A DNA stretch of 64,000 nucleotides. Origin: Actinomycetospora cinnamomea (lineage in GTDB: Bacteria > Actinomycetota > Actinomycetes > Mycobacteriales > Pseudonocardiaceae). The stretch spans positions 186,001 to 250,000 of the forward strand of contig NZ_QEKW01000002.1 of assembly GCF_003096675.1 (NCBI RefSeq), given 5' to 3'. Made by a program: the position numbers and the translations under genes. Below, piece after piece: positions 35,798 to 43,474 of the stretch. Every line of letters starts with the position of its first letter. Position 1 is the first letter of the stretch. The notes under the pieces are model-generated. The model saw nothing but the letters and a program-made list of their open reading frames with translations. It searched no databases and was not told where the DNA came from.

Positions 35798-35902
35798 TCG
35801 GCTCCCTACGCCGGCATTACCCGGCGGGTTCGGCGGTCGGCGGCGCGGGTCCCGGGTGGGACCAGCCGCCCTCTCAGCCCGCTTCCGGCGAGCTCCCGCG
35901 GT
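35798..35902 (-). ncRNA. TPP riboswitch (variant) upstream of tandem thiD genes
   Basis: Minus strand, in order: GGGAGC (35897-35892), GCGGGCTGAGA (CTGAGA at 35877-35872), a long P3 with a GGTCCC-ACCC-GGGACC subhairpin, then GGTAATGCCGGCGTAGGGA ending near 35802. Two departures from the consensus: the ACCTGATC stretch reads ACCCGC, and P1 is weak. The GGGAG at the end doubles as the thiD ribosome-binding site. It is most likely a functional THI box with altered J2/4, but could be decaying. Confidence 0.75.
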
Positions 35903-35911
35903 GGCCCGGCG

Positions 35912-35917
35912 ACGCTA
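35912..35917 (-). promoter_or_regulatory. -10 element of the thiD riboswitch transcript
   Basis: TAGCGT on the minus strand; transcription would start near 35905, directly before the aptamer. It lies in the 3' untranslated gap of the HtrA gene. Confidence 0.4.
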
Positions 35918-36826
35918 TCAGCGGTCGGTGAGCTCCGTCGGCACGGCGAGCACGTCGACCATCGCCTCGCCCCGCAGCACGGTGACCGGCATCGTGCGCC
36001 CGATCGAGGACGCGAAGAGCCGCCGCTGCAGTCCCTGCGCGTCGGTGACGGGCTCGCGGTCGGCGGAGACCACGAGGTCGCCGGCGCGCAGGCCCGCCCG
36101 CGCGGCCGGGCTGCCTGCGACGACCTCGGCGACCCGCAGGCCCCGCGGCCGGCCCAGGCGGGCGGCGACGTCGGCGGGCAGCGGCGCGGGCGCGCCGACC
36201 AGCCCGAGGTAGGCGCGCCGCACGCGTCCCTCGGCGCGCAGGGTGGCGAGGATGCGACGCGTCGTCGCCGAGATCGGCACCGCGAGCCCGAGGCCGACCC
36301 CGGCGACCGCGGTGTTGATGCCGACCACGTGGCCGGCGGCGTCGACGAGCGCACCGCCGGAGTTGCCGGGGTTCAGCGCGGCGTCGGTCTGGATGACGTC
36401 CTCGACGACCCGGCTCGCCGTGCCGCTGCGCACCGGCAGCGCGCGCCCGAGGCCGCTCACGACGCCCGCGGTGACCGAGCCGGCGAGCCCCAGCGGGTTG
36501 CCGACGGCCACCACCAGCTGGCCGACCACGAGCGTCGCGGCGTCGCCGAGCTCCAGCGGCGGCGGCGTGGGGTCCGGGGACACCAGGACCGCGAGGTCGG
36601 AGAGGGGGTCGGTGCCGCGGACGGTGACCGTGCCCTCGGTGCCGTCGGCGTAGGCCACCGATCCCTCGCGATGCCCGCCGACGACGTGCGCGTTCGTGAC
36701 CAGGACCCCGTGGTCGAGGACCACGGCCGACCCGCTGCCCCGACCCGCGCGCACCGCGGCGACCGAGGGGCCCACGGCGGCCGCGACCGTGCTCACGGTG
36801 CGGGAGTAGGCGTCGAGCTCGTCCAT
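35918..36826 (-). CDS. HtrA/DegP-like serine protease with PDZ domain
   Basis: 302 aa from ATG 36826. Trypsin-like domain with catalytic His in VLVTNAHVVGG, Asp in DPLSDLAVLV and Ser in ALNPGNSGGALVD; one PDZ domain follows (YLGLVGAP, RVAEVVAGSPAARAGLRAGD). There is no signal peptide or membrane anchor, unlike typical HtrA proteins, so it may be cytoplasmic or its N-terminus may be mis-set; the frame is open to 36910 without adding a hydrophobic segment. The ribosome-binding site is poor. It is followed by the thiD riboswitch transcript. Confidence 0.87.
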   Translation of the reverse strand: MDELDAYSRTVSTVAAAVGPSVAAVRAGRGSGSAVVLDHGVLVTNAHVVGGHREGSVAYADGTEGTVTVRGTDPLSDLAVLVSPDPTPPPLELGDAATLVVGQLVVAVGNPLGLAGSVTAGVVSGLGRALPVRSGTASRVVEDVIQTDAALNPGNSGGALVDAAGHVVGINTAVAGVGLGLAVPISATTRRILATLRAEGRVRRAYLGLVGAPAPLPADVAARLGRPRGLRVAEVVAGSPAARAGLRAGDLVVSADREPVTDAQGLQRRLFASSIGRTMPVTVLRGEAMVDVLAVPTELTDR

Positions 36827-36866
36827 GCCTTCGTGCTTACACCGTTGCACCAGGTGTCGTCGCGGT

Positions 36867-36883
36867 GTCCGCTGTGAGCGGAC
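36867..36883. terminator. Short hairpin between def and htrA-like gene
   Basis: GTCCGCT (36867-36873), GTG, AGCGGAC (36877-36883): a perfect 7-bp stem about 40 nt before the HtrA start. It may be a second def terminator or a leader hairpin. Confidence 0.4.
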
Positions 36884-36932
36884 GCGCCGACCCCGGACCA
36901 CGGTGATCAACGGGGAGTTCGGACGCGTAGAA

Positions 36933-36955
36933 GCAGCGAACAGGCCGTTCGCTGC
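36933..36955 (-). terminator. Terminator hairpin after def
   Basis: GCAGCGAAC (36933-36941), AGGCC, GTTCGCTGC (36947-36955): a perfect 9-bp stem starting 10 nt after the def stop. Confidence 0.65.
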
Positions 36956-36964
36956 AGCTCTCGC

Positions 36965-37552
36965 TCAGTGCCCGAACGGGTCGGGGTCGACGCCGGGCAG
37001 CCAGGAGTGGCCGGGGACGCCCCAGCCGTGGTCGCGGACCGCGCGCTTGGCCGCGCGGCGGTACCGGCCCACGAGGCGGTCGAGGTAGACGTGGCCGTCG
37101 AGGTGATCGGTCTCGTGCTGCAGGCAGCGCGCCAGGTACCCCGTGCCCGTCACGACGACCTCGTTCCCGTCGACGTCCACACCGTGGACCTCCGCGGTCG
37201 CGGCGCGGCCCGTCGGGAAGGACTCGCCGGGCACCGACAGGCAGCCCTCCTCGTCCTCGTCGGGGTCGGGCATCGTCTGGGGCGGCGGGTCGGCGGTGAG
37301 CACCGGGTTGACCACGGCGCCGCGCCGGCGCTCGCCGCCGAGCTCCGGATCCGGGCAGTCGAAGACGAACACCCGCCGGTCGTCGGCGATCTGGTTGGCC
37401 GCGAGGCCGACGCCGTTGGCGGCGTCCATCGTCTCGAAGAGGTCGTCCACGAGGGCGCGCAGCGACGCGCCGCCCAGCTCCTCGGGGGTGACCGGGCGGG
37501 TGGGCCGGTGCAGCACGGGTTCGCCCACGACGACGACGGGCCTCACGGTCAC
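36965..37552 (-). CDS. def: Peptide deformylase
   Basis: 195 aa Fe/Zn enzyme removing N-formyl groups from new proteins. All three motifs are present: [17 protein letters not shown] and the metal-binding [10 protein letters not shown] use GTG 37552 because a -10 TACGGT ends 7 nt before it (leaderless) and the product then aligns with the usual deformylase start; the frame begins at GTG 37561, which would overlap the -10. The ~30-residue C-terminal tail after the core ([16 protein letters not shown]) is typical of actinobacterial enzymes. It diverges from the DUF3263 gene as in M. tuberculosis Rv0429c/Rv0430. Confidence 0.93.
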   Translation of the reverse strand: MTVRPVVVVGEPVLHRPTRPVTPEELGGASLRALVDDLFETMDAANGVGLAANQIADDRRVFVFDCPDPELGGERRRGAVVNPVLTADPPPQTMPDPDEDEEGCLSVPGESFPTGRAATAEVHGVDVDGNEVVVTGTGYLARCLQHETDHLDGHVYLDRLVGRYRRAAKRAVRDHGWGVPGHSWLPGVDPDPFGH

Positions 37553-37559
37553 GGCGCGC

Positions 37560-37565
37560 ACCGTA
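37560..37565 (-). promoter_or_regulatory. -10 element of leaderless def
   Basis: TACGGT on the minus strand, 7 nt before GTG 37552. Confidence 0.45.
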
Positions 37566-37635
37566 GTGCCCGCGCGTCGGTGTCACGTCGGCGCCGGAGC
37601 CCCCGCGGTGTCGGGGGACCGTGCTTCAATGGAGG

Positions 37636-37665
37636 GGCGCGAATGACAGGCGTGTCATTCGCGCC
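37636..37665. promoter_or_regulatory. Perfect 13-bp inverted repeat before the DUF3263 gene
   Basis: Arms 37636-37648 and 37653-37665 (core AATGACA/TGTCATT) with the 4-nt loop GGCG. It lies in the def/DUF3263 divergent region and would sit in the leader of the DUF3263 message, as an operator or RNA hairpin. Confidence 0.6.
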
Positions 37666-37696
37666 GGGACGCCGTGGTGGGCAGGAGGCGAGCAGC

Positions 37697-37996
37697 GTGG
37701 CGGACGCCGTACGGGTGCATCCCCCGCAGGACGAGCCCTCGGACGGGCTCGACCGTCGGGATCGGGAGATCCTCGCGTTCGAGCGTCAGTGGTGGAAGTA
37801 CGCGGGCGCCAAGGAGCAGGCGATCCGCGAACTGTTCGACATGTCGGCGACCCGGTACTACCAGGTGCTCAACGCACTGGTCGACCGGCCGGAGGCGCTC
37901 GCCGCGGATCCGATGCTCGTCAAGCGGCTGCGGCGCCTGCGCCAGAGCCGGCAGCGGGCGCGCGCGGCGCGTCGCCTCGGCGTCGAGCCCCGATAG
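37697..37996 (+). CDS. DUF3263 protein (M. tuberculosis Rv0430-like)
   Basis: 99 aa. Conserved core DREILAFERQWWKYAGAKEQ and SATRYYQVLNALVDRPEALA, then a basic tail. The family pattern suggests a small helical DNA-binding-like fold (a helix-turn-helix with RYYQVLN), function unknown. I prefer GTG 37697 with GGAGG 8 nt upstream and a length close to the mycobacterial protein; ATG 37643 is an alternative (117 aa) but lies in the large palindrome. The VirR-like gene follows 50 nt later. Confidence 0.82.
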   Translation: MADAVRVHPPQDEPSDGLDRRDREILAFERQWWKYAGAKEQAIRELFDMSATRYYQVLNALVDRPEALAADPMLVKRLRRLRQSRQRARAARRLGVEPR

Positions 37997-38046
37997 TGGT
38001 CTCCTGACTCCCGAGCGGCAGATCGTCGCCGTCGAGGGGAGCAGGA

Positions 38047-38835
38047 ATGACTGGGCCCGGGTCCGACGCCTCGCGCATGCGCATCGCAGGCATCGTCCTG
38101 CTCGCCGTGGCCGGTGTCGCCGCCGTGGTCGGCCTGCTCGCACTCGGCGGCGAGGGGCCCTCGAGCCCCACCGCGGCCCCGGCGAGCCCGACCTCCGCTC
38201 CGCCGCTGCCCGGCGCGAGCAGCAGCGCCCCCGCGCCGGCCCCGGGCCAGCCCGGGGGGCCACCGGTCGGGGCACCGAACCAGGCCGGGGTGCCGGGTCA
38301 GCCCGGTGGTGCCCCCGGCCAGCCCGGTGGCGCCCCCGGCCAGCCCGGCCAGCCCGGCCAGCCCGGGGTGCCCGGTGGCCCGCTCGCGGCCGGCGCGCCG
38401 GCCGTCGGCGCGCCGATCGTCCCCGGCGGTGGTCCCGGCGGTGGTCACGGCGGTGGTCCCGTCCCCGGCGGGGGTCCCGGTGGCCCTCCCGGCGCCGGTC
38501 CCGCCGCGGGCGGCGGGGGCGGCGGCGCGGGCGGCGGCTCGGGCGCCACGTCGGCCGTCGCGGTCCGCGTGTTCAACAACTCCACGATCCAGGGGCTGGC
38601 CGACCGCGCCGCGGATGATTTGCGGGCGCGGGGCTGGAACGTCGTCGAGGTCGGCAACTACCCCTACGGCGTGATCCCGGAGAGCACGGTCTACTACCGC
38701 CCGGGCAGCGGCGAGGAAGGGCCCGCCGACGCGATCGCGCGCCAGTTCGGCATCCGCTCGCTGCCCCGCTTCGACGGCATCCAGGGCGCCTCGCCCGGCG
38801 TCATCGTCATCGCCACGAACAACTGGCGCGGCTAG
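38047..38835 (+). CDS. LytR_C-domain membrane protein, VirR (Rv0431)-like
   Basis: 262 aa. One N-terminal membrane helix (IAGIVLLAVAGVAAVVGLLAL), a ~130-residue disordered linker rich in Pro, Gly, Gln and Ala with collagen-like GQPGQPG triplets, and a C-terminal LytR_C domain (VAVRVFNNSTIQGLADRAAD, ARGWNVVEVGNYPYG). In M. tuberculosis the protein at the same place (Rv0431, VirR) affects cell-wall permeability and vesicle release; here the role is inferred from synteny and domain. The linker is longer than I remember for the mycobacterial protein. Confidence 0.8.
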   Translation: MTGPGSDASRMRIAGIVLLAVAGVAAVVGLLALGGEGPSSPTAAPASPTSAPPLPGASSSAPAPAPGQPGGPPVGAPNQAGVPGQPGGAPGQPGGAPGQPGQPGQPGVPGGPLAAGAPAVGAPIVPGGGPGGGHGGGPVPGGGPGGPPGAGPAAGGGGGGAGGGSGATSAVAVRVFNNSTIQGLADRAADDLRARGWNVVEVGNYPYGVIPESTVYYRPGSGEEGPADAIARQFGIRSLPRFDGIQGASPGVIVIATNNWRG

Positions 38836-38930
38836 CGCGCGTCCGACCGATCACGTGGCGGTTCACGTGGCCGTGCTCGTGGTACCAGCGCCGTCGGGCG
38901 GCTGGACCGCGCCGCACGGACACGCTCCAG

Positions 38931-41237
38931 CTAGCCCGCCTCGCCGGCGTAGGCCTCCAGCTCCGCGAGCTGGCGCGGGTCCAGCGACGGCCGGACGGCC
39001 TCGCGGGCCCTGGCCAGGTCGCTCGCGGACACCTCGGTCGACTCCAGTGACGTCCGCATCGCGGTGAGCGCCGCCTCGCGGATCAGCGCTGCGCAGTCCG
39101 CCGCCGAGTAGCGGTCCAGGTCCTCGGCCAGCGCGTCCAGGTCGACGTCGTCGGCCAGGGGCGTGTCGCGGGCGGCGGCGCGCAGGATGTCCGCGCGGGC
39201 CGCGGCGTCCGGCGGCGGCACGTAGACGCGGCGCTCGAGCCGCCCGGGCCGCAGCAGCGCGGGGTCGATGAGCTCGGGCCGGTTGGTGGCCCCGAGCACG
39301 ACGACGTCGCGCAGCGGCTCGGCCCCGTCGAGCTCGGTGAGCAGCGCGGCGACGACCCGGTCGGCCACGCCGGCGTCGGTCGAGCCGCCGCGGCGCGGGG
39401 CCAGCGCGTCGATCTCGTCGAGGAACACCAGCGCCGGCGCCGCGGCGGCCGCCCGGGCGAAGAGCGCGCGCACGGCCCGCTCGGACTCGCCGACGTACTT
39501 GTCGAGCACCTCGGCGCCCTTGACCACGAACACGTTGAGCGAGCCCGTGCCCGCCAGCGCGCGCACCAGGAACGTCTTGCCGCACCCCGGTGGGCCGAAG
39601 AGCAGCACCCCGCGCGGCGGGGAGACCCCGAGGCGGGCGAAGGAGTCGGGGTAGCGCAGCGGCCACAGGACTGTTTCGGTGAGCGCCTGCTTGGTCTCGA
39701 CCATGTCGCCGACCCGCTCGAGGGTCAGCCCGCCCGAGGACAGGGTCTGCGACCCCGAGGACAGCGACGCCGGGCGCACCGACGACACCGCGCCGAGCAG
39801 GTCGTCGGTCTGCAGCGTGAGGTCCTCGTCGGCGGATCCGCCCCGCAGCGCCGCCCGGACCGCGGCCTCGCGGCGCAGCGCGCAGAGGTCGCCCGCGACG
39901 AACCCGGGGGTGCGTGCACCGACGGCGGCCAGGTCGACGTCCCTGGCCAGCGGCACCCCGCGCAGCAGCACCCGCAGCAGCTCGGCGCGGTCGCGGTCGC
40001 CCGGCGGGGGCAGGGTCAGCTCGCGGTCGACGAGGTCGGCGCCCCGCACCCGAGGGTCGAGCGCCTCGGGTCGCGACGACGTCACGACGAGCGCGACGCC
40101 CGGCGTGTTCGCGGCCCGGCGCAGCGCCTCGAGCACCAGCGTCGACAGCGGCGGCGGGTCGGCCGCGGGCAGCAGGACCTCGCCGTCGGTCACGAGCAGC
40201 ACGCCGGGGGTGCTCGACACCGCGTCGTCGACGGCCTCGCGGACCCGGGCGGCGGCCGCCCCGGCCTCGATCGCCGCGACGGCGGGCGCGTCGAGCCGCA
40301 CCACCCGCGCCTGGTTCTCGGCGGCGACCGCCCGGACGAGCGTGGTCTTGCCGACGCCCTCGGGCCCGCTGACCAGCACCCCGAGGCGCGGCGCGGCACC
40401 CAGGCGCTCGAGCAGCTCGGGGCGCCGGAAGACGAGGTCGAACCACTCGCCCAGGCGCCGCGCAGCGTCGGCGTGCCCGACGAGGTCGGCGACGGCGACG
40501 GCGGGCTCGGCGGGGGCCTCCTGCTCGACGGGCGGTGCGGCGGGTGCGGAGGGCGCGGCGGCCGCGAACGGCGCGGACACCGCCGACCCGGCCGCGGCCC
40601 GACCGGCGGCGGGCGCCGCGGACGCGATCGGCGCCGGGCCGCCGGTGCTCGCGCCGTTGCGCCAGCGCACGACCGTGGTCGGCCCGACGGCCAGCGCCGC
40701 GCCCGGGTCGGAGCCCACCGGCGGCTCGGCGGCGGTCACCGTGACGAGCTCGGTCGTCCAGCTCCCACCCAGCGCCGCGGCGAGCCCCCGACGCGCGCCC
40801 GGCGCGTCCGCACCGGGGAACGGCGCCAGGTCCTGGGGCAGCAGCGAGAGCGTGTCGCCGGGCAGCAGTACCTTGCCGATGAGGGCGAGGCGCAGCGTGG
40901 CGGGCGGCAGCGCCGCGCTCGCCAGGCGTGACCCGGCCAGCTCGACCTGGCGGGCGACGGCCACCGGGGCGGCGGCGACGCCCACGGTCGACCCGTCGAC
41001 CACGCCGGCGTTCACCATCGTCGTCTCGTCGAGCACCGCCGTCCCCGGCGCCGCGGGCTCGGCGGCGGGCGCGACGAGCGCGACGGTGGTGCGCGCCCCG
41101 GTGACGCGCACCGCGTCCCACGCCTGCACGCCGAGCGCGGTGATGACCTCGGGGTGCAGGCGCACCACGCCGCGCCGTGCGTCGCCGGCGGACGTGCCGA
41201 GGCGGGCGAGGAGGTCGACCCCCTCCGGCGCGCTCAC
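38931..41237 (-). CDS. Cdc48-like double-AAA ATPase (Rv0435c-like)
   Basis: 768 aa. N-terminal Cdc48-N-like double-psi barrel and adjoining domain (about 1-240, GVVRLHPEVITALGVQAWDA), then D1 with Walker A VSGPEGVGKTTL but a Walker B that reads GVLLVTDGEVLL without the DE pair. D2 has the complete set: LFGPPGCGKTFLVRAL, VFLDEIDALAPRRG and the arginine-finger region GATNRPELIDPALLRPGRLE. D1 probably binds but may not hydrolyse ATP. GTG 41237 overlaps the pssA stop (GTGA). Gene order matches mycobacteria. It acts presumably as an unfoldase; no adaptor is visible. Confidence 0.9.
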   Translation of the reverse strand: MSAPEGVDLLARLGTSAGDARRGVVRLHPEVITALGVQAWDAVRVTGARTTVALVAPAAEPAAPGTAVLDETTMVNAGVVDGSTVGVAAAPVAVARQVELAGSRLASAALPPATLRLALIGKVLLPGDTLSLLPQDLAPFPGADAPGARRGLAAALGGSWTTELVTVTAAEPPVGSDPGAALAVGPTTVVRWRNGASTGGPAPIASAAPAAGRAAAGSAVSAPFAAAAPSAPAAPPVEQEAPAEPAVAVADLVGHADAARRLGEWFDLVFRRPELLERLGAAPRLGVLVSGPEGVGKTTLVRAVAAENQARVVRLDAPAVAAIEAGAAAARVREAVDDAVSSTPGVLLVTDGEVLLPAADPPPLSTLVLEALRRAANTPGVALVVTSSRPEALDPRVRGADLVDRELTLPPPGDRDRAELLRVLLRGVPLARDVDLAAVGARTPGFVAGDLCALRREAAVRAALRGGSADEDLTLQTDDLLGAVSSVRPASLSSGSQTLSSGGLTLERVGDMVETKQALTETVLWPLRYPDSFARLGVSPPRGVLLFGPPGCGKTFLVRALAGTGSLNVFVVKGAEVLDKYVGESERAVRALFARAAAAAPALVFLDEIDALAPRRGGSTDAGVADRVVAALLTELDGAEPLRDVVVLGATNRPELIDPALLRPGRLERRVYVPPPDAAARADILRAAARDTPLADDVDLDALAEDLDRYSAADCAALIREAALTAMRTSLESTEVSASDLARAREAVRPSLDPRQLAELEAYAGEAG

Positions 41238-42346
41238 CGGCGCTCGTCCCGGCGCTCGTCCCGGCGTTCGTCCCGGCGTTCGTCCCGGCGTTCGTCCCGT
41301 TGCCGGCGCAGCCCGAGCCGGCGCGACCCGCGGGGGCGCGGCCGGCCGTCACGACGCGGCCCGTCCTGCCCGTCGCCGTTCGCGCTGGGGCTGCTCGGCG
41401 GGAGCGGCGCCGTGCGCTCCCCGCGCAGCCGGTCGCGATCGCGGTCCCGGTCGCGACCGATGTTGCGCGCCGCGCTGCCGGCCCGGGCGGCGGCACCGGC
41501 GACGCGGCGCCGCAGCGGGCGGCGGGGCGGGGCGAGGCCCAGCCGGCGGTGGGCGCGGCGCACGGCCCGTCGCTGGCGCGGGGGCACGTGCCAGATCTCG
41601 GGGTGGCGGCCGAGCCAGCGGTAGCGGTTGGCCGCGTAGGGGATGTGCAGCAGGTAGACCGCCACCGCCACCGCGTAGACCACGAACGGGAATGTCACCA
41701 GCGCCGCCGCCGCGAACGCGACGGCCACGAGCAGCGGCGCGACGAGGCTCGGCGGCACCCGGACGCTCTTGAGGGAGGCGGTCGGGACACGACTGATCAT
41801 GAGCGTGCCGACCAGCACCGTCCACACGGCCACCACGGCCGGCTGCGACCAGAACCCTGGTCCGAGCTGGACGTCCAGCGCCAGCGGCGCCAGCGCGACG
41901 AGGGCGCCCGCGGGGGAGGGGACGCCGACGAAGAACTCGCCGGCGTAGGGCGGGGCCTCGTCGTCGTCGGACAGGGTGTTGAACCGCGCCAGGCGCAGCG
42001 CCGCGGACACCACCAGCACCAGCGCGACGACCCACCCGATGCGGATGTCGTCGAGCGCCCAGAGGAAGAGGATGAGGGCCGGCGAGACGCCGAAGGACAC
42101 GCAGTCCGACAGGGAGTCCAGCTCGGCGCCCATCTTGCTCGTCGCGTCGAGCAGCCGCGCCAGCCGGCCGTCGAGGGCGTCGAACACCGCGGCCAGGGCG
42201 ATCGCGGCGAGCGCGGCGACGCGGTTGTCGGTGAGCATGAACTGCACGCCCGAGAGCCCCGCGCAGAGGGCGAGCACGGTGACCGCGTTGGGCAGCAGCC
42301 GCACCCCGCGTCCCCCGCCGCGGACCGCCGTCGTCTCGGGGGTCAC
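41234..42346 (-). CDS. pssA: CDP-diacylglycerol-serine O-phosphatidyltransferase
   Basis: 370 aa membrane enzyme making phosphatidylserine. The CDP-alcohol phosphotransferase motif is DALDGRLARLLDAT followed by GAELDSLSD, with all Asp residues. About eight hydrophobic helices. After residue ~265 there is a long basic tail ending in five RDER units encoded by a 12-bp tandem repeat; the enzyme core needs none of this. GTG 42346 overlaps the psd stop by 4 nt, so psd, pssA and the ATPase are one overlapping unit. Confidence 0.93.
   Translation of the reverse strand: MTPETTAVRGGGRGVRLLPNAVTVLALCAGLSGVQFMLTDNRVAALAAIALAAVFDALDGRLARLLDATSKMGAELDSLSDCVSFGVSPALILFLWALDDIRIGWVVALVLVVSAALRLARFNTLSDDDEAPPYAGEFFVGVPSPAGALVALAPLALDVQLGPGFWSQPAVVAVWTVLVGTLMISRVPTASLKSVRVPPSLVAPLLVAVAFAAAALVTFPFVVYAVAVAVYLLHIPYAANRYRWLGRHPEIWHVPPRQRRAVRRAHRRLGLAPPRRPLRRRVAGAAARAGSAARNIGRDRDRDRDRLRGERTAPLPPSSPSANGDGQDGPRRDGRPRPRGSRRLGLRRQRDERRDERRDERRDERRDERR
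41239..41298. repeat. 12-bp tandem repeat, five copies, end of pssA
   Basis: Five units of GGCG(C/T)TCGTCCC on the plus strand (41239-41298) encode the RDER repeats at the PssA C-terminus and lie just upstream of the ATPase start, where a change in copy number could also affect its translation. Confidence 0.85.
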
Positions 42347-43104
42347 GGGGCACCGCTGGGCTGGTCCGGCTCCGCGGCGCCCGGTGCCCCGGCGGGGAGG
42401 TCCGCCAGCACGGTCTCCCCGCCCACCGCGCGCTGCCCGGGCTCGACGTGGACCGTGCTGCCGGGCGGCAGGAGCAGGTCGACGCGCGAGCCGAAGCGGA
42501 TCAGCCCGTAGACGTCGCCGGCGCGCACCTCGTCGCCGGGGCTGACGTCGCAGACGATGCGCCGGGCCACGAGCCCCGCGATCTGCAGGACGACCAGGTC
42601 GTGGCCGTCGGCGCCGCGCACCCATGTCGCGGTGCGCGCGTTGGTGTCGCTGGCGGCGGGCAGGTCGGCGGACAGGTAGCCGCCGGACCGGTGCTCGACG
42701 GCGCGGACCTGGCCGTCGACCGGCACCCGCTGCACATGGACGTCGTAGACCGAGAGGAACACGCTGACCCGGGGGCGCGGGCCGGGCGGCAGGCCCAGCG
42801 CGACGAGCTCCGCGGGCGGATCCGCCGTGTCGACGAGGCTGACGGTGCCGTCGGCGGGCGCGACCGCGATGCCGGACCGGCGGGGTGTCGTGCGGTGCGG
42901 CGCGCGGAAGAACGCGGCGACCCCCGCGGTGACGGCGAGAGCGGCGAACGTGCCGCGCCCCCGCAACGCCCGCAGCCCGAACGCGGCCGCGGCGACCGCG
43001 GCGATCACGGGCCGCCCGCCGGGGTGCAGCGGGGGGATCGTGTCGCGGACGAGGGTCAGGGCGTGGCGGACGGTGCCGCCCGGGGTCTGCTCGTGCTGGC
43101 CCAT
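42343..43104 (-). CDS. psd: Phosphatidylserine decarboxylase proenzyme
   Basis: 253 aa, the short actinobacterial/class II type. It makes phosphatidylethanolamine and matures by cutting itself at a Gly-Ser bond to form a pyruvoyl group; the candidate site is YGLIRFGSRVDLLLPPGS. Other landmarks: VAPADGTVSLV, VFLSVYDVHVQRVPVDG and an N-terminal membrane segment. ATG 43104 is preceded by a purine-rich stretch. It heads the psd-pssA-ATPase unit. The 370-bp region upstream to moeA holds no gene. Confidence 0.93.
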   Translation of the reverse strand: MGQHEQTPGGTVRHALTLVRDTIPPLHPGGRPVIAAVAAAAFGLRALRGRGTFAALAVTAGVAAFFRAPHRTTPRRSGIAVAPADGTVSLVDTADPPAELVALGLPPGPRPRVSVFLSVYDVHVQRVPVDGQVRAVEHRSGGYLSADLPAASDTNARTATWVRGADGHDLVVLQIAGLVARRIVCDVSPGDEVRAGDVYGLIRFGSRVDLLLPPGSTVHVEPGQRAVGGETVLADLPAGAPGAAEPDQPSGAP

Positions 43105-43446
43105 CGTCGCTCTCGGATCCCTCTCCTCGACGGCGCGCGCGGGCAACCTATCGGCCGGGCCCCATGGAGGACGAGCTGGGAGGACGAGATGGGAAGGGCC
43201 GGGATGGGGCCGGGGCCGCCAACCCCCGAGTCGGCGACCCCGGCCAGGAACCGCTCGTCCGCTCCCCAGCGACAAGCGGTTGGTCCTCGAGAGGCCCACC
43301 CGGGTGGTGCCCGGGATCGCGCGACGCGTCCCATGACACCTGTCACACATGGTGCCCGATGACCGGCGCAGGCGGAAGGCCGGGTCGCCCCAACGGCGGA
43401 ACGGTGCCGCTCGACGGGAGGGTGGACACCGGGTCGAGCGCTCCGT
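43105..43446. other. Non-coding region upstream of psd
   Basis: No supported gene. A candidate -10 for psd (TAGGTT on minus, 43150-43145) precedes a ~40-nt leader. TGACA-CC-TGTCA (43334-43345) is a small palindrome, and GGAGGACGAG occurs twice near 43166-43190. Confidence 0.4.
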
Positions 43447-43470
43447 GCGGGGGCTCCATCGAGCCCCCGC
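43447..43470 (-). terminator. Terminator of moeA
   Basis: GCGGGGGCTC (43447-43456), CATC, GAGCCCCCGC (43461-43470): a perfect 10-bp stem 5 nt after the moeA stop. Confidence 0.75.
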
Positions 43471-43474
43471 GGCG

